From Chrysopilus asiliformis (lineage: Eukaryota > Arthropoda > Insecta > Diptera > Rhagionidae), in assembly GCA_964034945.1 (NCBI GenBank), contig OZ035963.1, forward strand, positions 50,482,032 through 50,546,031: a DNA stretch of 64,000 nucleotides, read 5' to 3'. The notes beneath the pieces are model-generated. The model was not told where the DNA came from and ran no database searches. It saw only the letters and a list, made by a program, of their open reading frames with translations. Positions 54,843 to 64,000 of this stretch are shown piece after piece; within the stretch, counting starts at the first letter, position 1, and each line of letters starts with the position of its first letter. A program made the position numbers and the translations under genes.

Positions 54843-55326
54843 TTTACGCGGTAGTCGTGAAATACCCCGATTGTATAAGCTGAAAATATGGCTCGCCAAA
54901 AAAAGAGAAGACTCAGAGACAGGATGAAGAATTTATCATAAAAATAATGAGATTCCCGGTCAGGCTCGGAACTTTTCACTTTTACCCTCAAAATTTTGGA
55001 CTTGATTTTTTTAAAAATATTTATCAGTTCGCTGTTTTGAGCCCCTTTCGCATGACGCATTTGAAACATATACACCTGCGGCACATTTATTCTTTTTCTC
55101 AGGAATTTCGCTTCCAGCTTTTAAATTCGTGGCGCTAGTCTTGTCATCATTGCACTGTCTTATCATCCTCAGGTTTTTAAATGCCCAAAATCTGTTGGCT
55201 TGCATCATGATAATTTTTCGTCTATGGCGCAGTCCCTTCTGGGTTAACTAAACCCGAAGAGCGCAAGAAATCGGAAAGTGGCCACCAAGACTTTAAATTC
55301 ATGACTTTATGATCGCGACAACCACA

Positions 55327-55450
55327 CCCAAGTAGCAAAAAGGGTCGTAAAGTGGTCGTCGTGACCATAAAGTTACGAAATTGAAGTTTCGACGACCATT
55401 TTACGACTTTTTGTGCTCCTTGAGCATTACGACCTTTTTTGCTACTTGGA
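55327..55450. mobile_element. Short palindromic MITE with CCAAGTAGCAAAAAGG ends
   Basis: About 124 bp. The left end ccaagtagcaaaaagggtcg and right end (complement) ccaagtagcaaaaaaggtcg are inverted, and the interior continues to pair (acgacc, tttcgacgacc). Related text occurs near 55290 and at 59800-59850 (gacgactattttacgacc, ttacttggag). Confidence 0.75.
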
Positions 55451-57590
55451 GTACAAAATTTTAATAGAACCATTTAAAGTATTCAAGGAAGGTGTTAGCT
55501 ATTTGATGGATCGTTATGAGGAAGGTGAGTGGGGGGGGGGGGGGGGAGGGATCGGCTAAAAAAATTCGAGAACTACTTGAAAATCATTCGACCTGAAATA
55601 TTCAGACATTTATATATTTCGTGTTTTTCCTTACCCTCGTAACCAGTGATTAGGTTTATAACATATTATTATCATCTTGACTGAGTTTGAAATGTTTTGA
55701 TATAAATTGAAATTCTCAGAAAATTGTACGAATAATAACAAATAAATTCAAAAAACTTTACAAAATGAACATAAAACTCCTCATAAATTCAATTAAGAAT
55801 AATGCAATGAAGTTTCCATTTCGAAATCAATTTTTCAAGTGACCATTGAAAGCTAAATAATTGCTGCTTACAAAATTTATAAGCTGTAAAACCATCATCA
55901 CCTGGATTCGTTTATATTCGTGAAACTAGATGAATTATTAAATTTTACCGCCAGTTTAGAATTTCAATGAAACTACACCGAGTTAAAGAGAATTTTATCT
56001 GTAAAGCCGTCTATCTGTCTGGTCGCTTAGATACCTACTCGTACCAAATTTACTGATTTTATATCTATTTCCATGTCCATATGGCTCGTTTTTTTTTTAT
56101 TTTGCCAGTGTAACTTTTCCTACGGGTTAAAATGAATTTTATATCAGAATTTGGTTTGACAGAGTTTGGTTTGGTTTGGTATTACGAACTTAATTTATGT
56201 ACGGGCCTAAGGAGTGCTCCTGCTATAGGAAAATCTATAGGAAAATCTACAGGAAAATGACTGTAGTCGCGATAGAAATTCTGCTTTAACTTTTATCATC
56301 AAAGGAAATGGTTTCATGGTTGCCTTATTAAAAATTTACTAAGGGTTTAATCATTTCGATCGCTCTTGCCAGAATTTTTCCTGTGTCTTGGCGAATTTAA
56401 AGTTTCCCACTCAATTCTGTGCACATTTCTTCATTTATTCATTCAGTCCATCGTTTTCGAAAGTATTAAATTTCCTCAGTAATCTCCCATTAATCTAATT
56501 GAATTTTCAGCTATACAAGGGTTGTATTTCCATCTGTAGCATGTATTCGGTTATCAAAATCGATAAAAGGAATTTTTGTTATTTTTACAATGGTTGATAT
56601 TAATTTAACAATCTCCACTTTCTTAAATTTAAGCGTGGGAAATAATTGCGAAAGGATTGAAAATACTATAAAGCTACAAAATATGATAATACCATCATTA
56701 ATATTCCGTCTGATGATGCGATTTTTTTTAAAATAATTATTTTTTATAAATTTGATCCCCGTTTGAACTTTGAGATTTAGAAAAGTTGACATGTTCGAAT
56801 TTCAGCGAAATTGTGACGTGATTTTTAACGGCCTTTCATATTTTTTATAGGTTAGGATAAGTTAATGGGTTAATTTTTGTTTATATTGACAGGAAATGAA
56901 CTTCGCACTAACACACAGAGATACAAAAAAAAGCTTAATTCGCTTAATAAATTTTTGTTTCGATATCGAAAATTTTTCAATTTTTAAAGTTACTTTTTTT
57001 GTTACTGTAGAGTTATTTTTTTTTAATAAATTTAATTGAGGTCTTGGTTTAAAAACACAATAAACCTGAATTATTGCGCAAAAACGCTTGTTTTATTGCC
57101 GAAAAAGAATCACTCAAAGAATATGAATACAAAAAGTTGCTTTAATTACAATTTAAATTATTTTTTTACGACTTTGAGAAAAAAAAAACAATGAATAGGA
57201 AATATTTGGTCCGTATAAACAGAGCCATACGCAGCGAACTTTCAATTATGGGCTTCTACAAAGATTTTTTTATCGAAATTATGAGATATGGATATCAAAA
57301 AGCTTGTCTGTAAGTTGACCGAAAGAAAATTTCGAGCTTTTCAGAATTTATTTTGAAAGATCTTAAATTCAAATTTACATTTTTTTAAAAAGCTTTACAT
57401 ATTTTCCGGGTAAAAATGACAGAAAAATGCGCCGCAGACAAAAACCATTACGTCAAAAACAGTACACTTTGCGTTTTTTTGCTACGCGATTAGGTTTTAA
57501 CTACCAAATTTTGATCTGCACTGTAAAAACTTCGAAAATGTGCGGTTTTTTCCACAATTTCGTTAATTTTGTCGCGCCAGGGGTGCCGGG
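55451..57590. other. AT-rich stretch without recognised genes
   Basis: A poly-G run is at 55531-55547. The frame 56511-56792 (-) is Ile/Lys/Phe-rich with no motif. Nothing else is recognised. Confidence 0.5.
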
Positions 57591-57592
57591 CG

Positions 57593-57989
57593 GATCATCA
57601 TATGGTCAAACAGGGCGTAAATATCCGAGTAACTCTCAAAAACTCTCGAGAGTTACTCGCAGGAGGCTGTCCATTTGAGAGTTAATTTCGGCGATTTTTC
57701 TCTTTTCAAGACCAATATCGTGATTTTTTGACATCTTGCTTTGGCGAGTTCTCGAGAGCGATTCAAACGCCGTTCATATCTGGCGAGCAACTCCCCGAGA
57801 GTTCAGTGGGTGCGTGTCGACTAGAGAGTAGAATCACTTTTGAAAGCTCGCAGAAACTACCTCGGGAGTTTTTGCGAGCGACTCTTTGAGACGTGTCCAT
57901 TTGCGAGTAGCTGCGACTCTTTGAGACGTGTCCATTTGCGAGTAGTAGTAGAGGTTCTCGCCGGCATTTACTCTCATGCGGCACCTTTA
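57593..57989. mobile_element. MITE with AAGGTGCCG ends, diverged copy 2
   Basis: Shares actctcgagagttactcgca, ccatttgagagttaatttcgg and cgccggcatttactctcatg with the copy at 9044-9484 and ends gcggcaccttt. Its internal tandem is different: gactctttgagacgtgtcc plus atttgcgagta occurs twice (57888-57950), while the 14-bp array of copy 1 is absent. Confidence 0.7.
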
Positions 57990-58084
57990 GAGGTCCCGAA
58001 AGGGGCCTTGAAGCAAAGTTAATATTATCATGAAATAATGAAGTGGACATATTTTTTAAAAGCTCTTATATAACATGCATTTGT

Positions 58085-58380
58085 ATCTACCTGTTTGTCC
58101 GTTTGTTTGTCTGTCTGTTTGTCTATCTGTTTGTCGGTCTGTCTGTCTATCTGTTTGTCTGTTTGTTTGTCAAACATTTTGTTTGTCTGTCTGTTTGTCC
58201 GTTTGTTTGTCTGTTTGTTAGTCTGTCTGTTTGTCTATTTGTTTGTCGGTCTGTCTGTCTATCTGTTTGTCTGTTTGTTTGTCAAACATTTTTGTATGTT
58301 TGTTAATCTGTCTGTTTGTCGGTCTGTCTGTCTATCTGTTTGTCCGTTTGTTTGTCTGTTGTTTTTTGTTCGTCTGTTGG
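58085..58380 (+). repeat. CTGTTTGT minisatellite with ~127-bp internal duplication
   Basis: Runs of tttgtctgtctgtttgtc and variants. A segment including gtctatctgtttgtctg-type text and tttgtcaaacattttt occurs twice, offset roughly 120-125 bp. All frames are array translations. A helitron-like core (gattttgatccac, cgattgacttgacattt) follows. Confidence 0.9.
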
Positions 58381-58744
58381 GGTCAAATCTTGCAATCTGA
58401 TTTTGATCCACTTCTATTCGTCCGATTGACTTGACATTTTGCGATGATAATACAATATTTTCACTACTTCGTCCTTATAAGGACAGAGAAAGGTCCTGTA
58501 AGTATAACATGATTATCTGTTGCATCAATTTTTTCGGACAAAAATCTCATTTTTTTGGGTCGATGAATCCGATTCTGGTGTCAAAAAGTCCGTAAGGATA
58601 TCTCAAAGGCAAGGATATTTATTTGTATATTAAAAAGTTTATATAAGTCTGGCGATAGGCAAACGTCTTCTTGGATTTTTATTTATACCTACTAATCAAA
58701 CACTAAAAAGGATAAAATAAAATAAAAAATGCACTAAAAGGGAG
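58381..58744. repeat. Decayed Helitron-type core
   Basis: aaaggtcctgtaagtataac, tttttcggacaaaaatct, gggtcgatgaatccgatt and gtccgtaaggatatc correspond to the 120-bp unit at 8781-9042. Confidence 0.5.
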
Positions 58745-58969
58745 GTGTATCAGAAATAGAAGCGAGATTAAAGCATAATGTAGGCCACCTGGCTTACTAA
58801 TATCGGAAATTAACCCCGACGATCGTATCAGATGGCAGTCTGGTTTCAGTCGGCGTTCCATGTAGTCGAATAAATAAATATTGTTTAAACGAACTGGCTG
58901 TTTAATTATTTTTCGAGCCTACAATAAAAAATAAAATAAATATTTATCTCGCTTTTATTTCTGATACAC
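58745..58969. mobile_element. MITE with GTGTATCAGAAATAAAAGCG ends
   Basis: 225 bp with inverted termini of 24 bp and one mismatch (gtgtatcagaaatagaagcg and the complement of cgcttttatttctgatacac). Related terminal text is found near 17800-17870 and 31545-31605. No clear target duplication. Confidence 0.8.
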
Positions 58970-59180
58970 GAGACCCAAAAATTTATTTTTTCCTTTTTGG
59001 TACATTTTTTAAAAAAATAAAAGCTTTTTTTCTAAAAAAATTGTTTTAGCGTGAATCCAGGACAAAAAAAATTGTTTTGGCGTGAATCCAGGACAGATCA
59101 CCACGGGAGGAGGCGGATAAATTTTCGAAGCTACGAAGTATATAAAAAAGGACTCATCAGGCAAAGTGCGGTTGTTGTAA

Positions 59181-59703
59181 AGCCCAAATTAGACTAACGA
59201 TTACGATTACGATTGCGATTACGATTGCGATTACGATTACGATTACGATTGCGATTACGATTACGATTACGATTACGATTACGATTACGATTACGATTAC
59301 GATTACGATTACGACTACGATTACGATTACGATTACGATTACGATTACGATTGCGATTACGATTACGATTACGATTGCGATTACGATTACGATTGCGATT
59401 ACGATTACGATTACGATTGCGATTACGATTACGATTACGATTACGATTACGATTACGATTACGATTGCGATTACGATTGCGATTACGATTGCGATTACGA
59501 TTGCGATTGCGATTGCGATTGCGATTGCGATTGGGATTACGATTGCGATTACGATTGCGATTACGATTGCGATTACGATTGCGATTACGATTGAAGCTTC
59601 TCGACCAATGAGATCAAAGCTTTCATGTTCCCATCGTTGAAAGCCTTAATCTCATTGATTCAGAAGCTTCAATCGTAATCGCAATCGTTTGTCTGCATTG
59701 GGG
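59181..59703. mobile_element. MITE with ACGATT-hexamer ends, copy 3 (expanded)
   Basis: Left end AGCCCAAATTAGACTAACG and right end (complement) ACCCCAATGCAGACAAACG, with TAA on both outer sides. Between the left terminus and the interior lies an array of about 65 hexamers. The interior gaagcttctcgaccaatgag and its inverted partner match the copies at 32.7 and 44.5 kb. The right end keeps only about three hexamers. Confidence 0.85.
59199..59593. repeat. Hexamer array (GATTAC/GATTGC), ~390 bp
   Basis: About 65 units of cgatta or cgattg in an almost unbroken run. One frame translates as a long Arg-Leu dipeptide repeat, which is not a gene. The units are the same hexamer that occurs once to a few times at the ends of the related MITEs. 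Confidence 0.97.
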
Positions 59704-59706
59704 TTA

Positions 59707-62700
59707 AAAACTGTCCTAGGGAGCATAAAATGTCATGCAGTAGCTGCACCTGGCACGACAAAATTAACATGATTGTAGTAAAAACTTCGATTTCGTAAAT
59801 TTGTGATCGCGACGACTATTTTACGACCGTTTATGTTACTTGGAGAATCTCTTTAGATTTTTTTTCAAATGAAGTAATTTTTTTTTGGAGAAGCATAAAT
59901 TGTGCCGCAAGAAAAACTTCTGAGAGGAGATAAATTACCTTGGAGTCGAAATTTTTTATATAAGATGAATTAAAAAAAACACGCCTAAGGCAAAAATTCT
60001 TCAAAAAACTGCGAAAATTTAGTTTCCGGGACGTTGGGCAACATGCTTAAATCTGGGACTGTCCCTGCGCATCCGGGACGTGTGGTCACCATACCTTTAA
60101 GGGCTACCCCTCTACCACTCTAGAAACATTTTTCAAAGATTTTTTTTTGGTTTTTTTTCTCTACGGTGCGTTTTTATCTTATTTTCCCCCGCAAAACCTA
60201 TCTTGCTTTTAAAAGCAATAGTAATTTGAAAAATTTTAAAATATCCAGAGCAAAAACAACATTTTTTTTAACATTTATTGGATTTTATACTTAAGTCAGC
60301 TTTCAAAAAACCGTTTTTATGTCCACATCTCAAAATATCTTAGAGGTTGTCCATAAAATACGTCACATATTTAGGGAAACGACCCCCGGTATATGGTAGT
60401 GTGGCGACGGTATTAAATCTCTCACAAAAAAAAAGTGAGAAAGCTCGACGAGAGGGAAGGGGGGGTTTGAAAAAGCGACACGTACTTTATGGACCGACCC
60501 TTAATTTTTTTTTTCGAAATTCAAAAGTCTGGACAGGTCCAAGTAATGGCTACGTACGGTATAATAAAATTGTACATACTAGAATAATATATTAGATTCT
60601 AAATGTCAGAATTTTAACACAAATAAAACTTTTAACAATAAATACAGTATTAAAACATCCCCACCATCGATGTAGTCTTTATTTTCGCCCACTATTTTAA
60701 AAGGTATTCCATTTTGAGTAAAACATAAAATGACTAATTTGACATCAACATGACAGCATCTAAAAACTGTCTCGACATCGAAACAAAGTCGAGTTTATTG
60801 CAACTTGTTTTTTTTTTTTTGCTTTGGTCGTCGTGTAAAACTCTAAATGCCACCCTTCAAAGGGCAAAAAAAGGCATGGAAAACATTAAAAGTTAAAGCT
60901 AAAACTTTTGTATTCTTGATTCTTTGAGTAATTCGTTAAACAATGTATTTTTATCCGTTGTTAGCACAAAGTTTTATGTTTTCAAGCTAAATCTTAAAAA
61001 AAAAGAATTCAAATAAGAATAAAACTGTAACATAAAAAAAATTGAGTTTAAAGATAGAAAAAAGTATTAATTTTTTCGATATTTTCCCTAACCAGACACT
61101 TTTTTCTCTCTTTTCTCTTTTATATTTCTTATATTTCCATCAAATGCTGCAATTTGAATTCTAAAATCTAAGCAGTGACTATTCTTCGTAAGTACTTTGA
61201 AGAGCTTTAAAAAAAATCTACTTAACTATAAGAAGAACTAAAGAAAAAACTTTAAGAAAAAACTTTAAGAAAAAACTTTACGAAAAAAATGTAAACTTTA
61301 CTATGAAAAAAAAGGTATTAATGAAGATAGATTAAGGTAGGAAAAAGACGAACGACCGAAAATTATAACCAACTTTTATCAAATTTGAAGAAAATTCGTG
61401 TTGGCAATGTTGGCGAGGGGAAAATTGAAAAACGTGAAAATTACTGACGTGTCTGGACTTAATCCAGAAATTAGAAAAGATATCTTAGTTCAGGGGTTGT
61501 GGTGAAGGACGTGTTTTTGGGCAACAAAATCTCCTTTGTAGGTGGAAAATAGCGGGATTTTCAATTTAGACACACCGCATTTGGAGGAAAATATTAAGTT
61601 CATTTTCTTTTTACTTTGATGCTTTGATTTCAATTTTTTTCTATGGGTTTTCCTTCGTGTTATGCTTTTACTTTTATACTTTGCTCGAGTTCATTTAATT
61701 AAGGATAATTTTTATACGTTCTTGCCCAGAAAGCTGATATAGCTGTTGGTGGCTTTCCAGGATGTTCCTTTGTTTCATTCAGTTTGGTTTATCCTTGAAA
61801 GTGTTTTCCATTGTTTTGATAAACGAATAATATAGACTGCGAGATTTACTGTGTTTGTTTGTGAGTGAGTGTGTTTGGGTTGTATCTTTTCTACATTTAA
61901 AAATATTTATGTGCGTTTGTCATTCATAGGGAAAACGAGCTCTGCATGATGGAGAATTCTAACGAATTTTCTCTTCCAATGTTGGACCTACGCTATTGTC
62001 CATAGACAATCTTATATAGGGATGGGCTATTAACTAGTTTTATATATGAAAAATATTTTATTTGGTTTGTTTTTCTTACCCCCACCCCACAAACCAGATG
62101 ATGTGGTCATGTGGTTTGCCACAGGAATAAATACGAGAAAAGTTTCACGGAAAAGTTTGTAGTTGACTACGAAATGTCCTCCGGTTTTTCGTATGCCTTG
62201 CGACGGGTTTTCGATTTGGACCGAAATATTTTCAGCAAAGGAACGTTCTGGGCATAAGTAACGTAATGTACATGAACATCTCTAGTTCATGGCCCTAATA
62301 CAAAATACAAATCTATAGAATTTTATCCTATTTGGGTCTGCGAAATTACGGAATGTCGCACATTTGCTTGCCGCTCGATAAAGGAAATTCTATTGAAAAT
62401 AGCTACTTATATTTATAGGAAAATCTCTCGCAATTTCGTAGTCTGTTTACGTAGACCTTTTGTAGCCATCATGTTTTTCGCTCTAATATCACAAGTTCAT
62501 AATTAATTCATGGGAATATGATCAGAATGAATTTTGCAAGAAGGAACAGAACAGCATGACTAAAAAAATGAATAAATAATAGAAAAAAAAACAATCTAGT
62601 TAAGAAAAGTAGTTTTTTTTGTGACATAATATACTCAACTATACGTCAATCCGTCGTCGTATAAACACGAGAATATTCTGTCTGTCATCATCGATTTTTC

Positions 62701-62919
62701 AGTTCGTATTTAAATTTTTTTTTAGTTAAATTTTTACCGGAAATAATTTTGAAATTACGCCGAAATTTTATTGATTTTATTCTAACTTTCAGTGAGTATT
62801 TTTTTTTTTACATAATACGAAACTTGAACGGAAAATAATCCATGGTAAAAACGTTGAGGAAAAATAAAATTGTTTTTAAATGGAAATGAATCTGGGAAAA
62901 ATAAGCAAATGCAGATAAG
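59707..62919. other. AT-rich stretch without recognised genes
   Basis: Near 59790-59850 there is text related to the 55327 MITE. At 61215-61290 a short tandem of aactttaagaaaa occurs. The frame 60347-60595 has no motif. The 61.3-62.9 kb segment contains no identified repeat and no defensible exon. Confidence 0.45.
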
Positions 62920-63285
62920 CTCAAAAACGGCTGAACCGATTGACTTGAAATTTTACATGAGTGGCTGTGGTAGTTCTGGTTTCAACATAGGCATACGGAA
63001 AGGTAGCGCTAGTGGTGGGGGGAGTAAGGGGAGGGGGTAAAGTGATTTCGAAACTTAGTTTTTGCGCTATGTTACTCTTTCGCGGGGAAACTACTGAACC
63101 GATTGGCCTGAAATTTGGCATAGATGTTCGTAGGGGGTTCAGCCCCAACATAGATCCATTAAAAAGTAGTCAGAGAGGTGAAGGGAGTAAGGGGAGGGGG
63201 TAAAGTCATTTCGAAACTTAGTATCCGAAGGTCGGCCTGTAGGTAGGGGGGTGAACCGCGAAGCGGTTCGGGGCGCAGCCCCTAG
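62920..63285 (+). mobile_element. Helitron-like copy with the alternative 3' end
   Basis: The core aaaacggctgaaccgattga, cgcggggaaactactgaacc and gattggcctgaaatttggc is that of the 24497-24975 family. The copy ends instead in hairpin GAACCGCGAAGCGGTTC (63253-63269), GGGGCGCAGCC and CTAG (63282-63285) followed by T, the same end as the element at 16350. It is 5'-truncated. Confidence 0.75.
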
Positions 63286-63307
63286 TAAGTACAAAAATAA
63301 GTATCTG

Positions 63308-63688
63308 ATGTGAACAGCGCATGACTTTCTAATACAAAATCAACGTTCTTGCCCAATTTCTAAGTACACAATAACCCAACAAAAAAACACTAGTTTTTAT
63401 AAAAAGATGAATTTTTAATTGTACAAAATCTGAAATATCTCGATAACGGTAAAATAAATCGATTTTCTGGTACAAGGCAAAAATGTAGAGCGTTTTAATA
63501 TCTTTAGTTCTTCCTCCAACTATTTTCAAGGAGGACCGTTAGTTTGCAAGCAATTTGCTAAAATCTATTTTTTACATTTTAATGAAAATATCTCAATAAC
63601 GGTAAAAGATAGCGGATAACAGTGAAAGACAAAATTTTTGCAAACATTATTTTCTTTATGTCTGTGTTGGTTGACCGTTGTGTTCATG
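63308..63688. repeat. Dispersed repeat shared with 20.7-21.2 kb
   Basis: gtgaacagcgcatgactttct, aatctgaaatatctcgataa and cggtaaaagatagcg recur in the same order as at 20708-21000. Confidence 0.7.
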
Positions 63689-63920
63689 TTTGTTGTTTAT
63701 GTAAACGGGCTTATCGGTCCTTTGATGTTATGTATAAATGAAACTAGAGGTCTTTTTTCTAATTTTTATATTTATGTTTTAATCATCCGACGTTTCGATC
63801 GTATACACGATCGAAACGTCGGATGATTAAAACATAAATATAAAAATTAGAAAAAAGACCTCTAGTTTCATTTATACATAACATCAAAGGACCGATAAGC
63901 CCGTTTACATAAACAACAAA
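63689..63920. repeat. Perfect 114-bp-arm palindrome
   Basis: Arms 63689-63802 and 63807-63920 are exact reverse complements around the 4-nt loop ATAC. The flanks share attattttctttа-type text on both sides (about 63647-63660 and 63921-63932), like a duplicated target. The 20.9-kb copy of the surrounding repeat has only one such segment and no palindrome. The frame 63638-63826 lies in the left arm and is not supported as a gene. Confidence 0.95.
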
Positions 63921-64000
63921 TTATTTTCTTTAATTCATGAAACAAAAATTAAATTATAAAAAAATCGCCCAAAACCAAATTCATTTAGTGATTTAATTAA
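63921..64000. other. AT-rich end of window
   Basis: Continuation of the dispersed repeat after the palindrome. Nothing else is recognised. Confidence 0.5.

Noticed and set aside
59213..59611. 132-residue Arg-Leu repeat protein
   Set aside because: Translation of the GATTAC/GATTGC hexamer array in a MITE.

Overview
The window is strongly AT-rich nuclear DNA from a eukaryote, almost certainly an insect. The evidence is its repeat content: mariner/IS630-type transposase relics, a CR1/Jockey-like LINE, Helitron-type ends, many MITEs with TTAA, TTA or TA target duplications, and one spliced, Ser/Gln/Asn-rich host gene. I cannot name the species. A dipteran would fit but is not shown. There are no prokaryotic operons, rRNA genes, intact tRNA genes or CRISPR arrays. 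Nearly all open frames are translations of repeats.

Layout. 1-6815 is a satellite of 72-bp monomers with nested higher-order duplications (360, 1439 and 2087 bp), interrupted near its right edge by a 284-bp MITE. 8.5-10.1 kb holds a foldback palindrome, a 120-bp minisatellite and two MITEs. 10.5-14.2 kb is a head-to-tail array of a Helitron-like unit containing tRNA-like box-B segments; its second copy carries a TTAA-flanked insert. 14.5-33 kb is a mosaic of dispersed-repeat copies with CTGTCCGT minisatellites, Helitron copies, MITEs and deleted mariner-type elements. 34.6-36.8 kb is a train of three MITEs, the first split by a 901-bp mariner.

The only convincing host gene is on the + strand: an exon at 38177-38385 and a terminal exon at 41471-41873. 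Their splice phases match across a 3.1-kb intron loaded with MITEs, and AATAAA signals follow the stop. I do not recognise the protein.

From 43 to 64 kb there is a foldback mariner derivative with 171-bp arms (43.1 kb), a LINE reverse-transcriptase pseudogene split by two MITEs whose removal restores the reading frame (47.2-49.2 kb), a Helitron split by a MITE and a large CTGTCTGTCCGT array (50.4-51.6 kb), a Tigger-like MITE, a MITE whose terminal hexamer has grown into a ~390-bp array (59.2 kb), and a perfect 114-bp-arm palindrome (63.7-63.9 kb).

The sequence is mainly a record of transposon history. Empty sites, nested insertions and target duplications can be read directly, so several nonautonomous families can be defined by their ends. 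The most notable are a CACTCAGAAAAAT-ended MITE with CA duplications, a TTA-flanked family with a conserved small ORF, and a Helitron-like family whose core occurs with two unrelated 3' ends.
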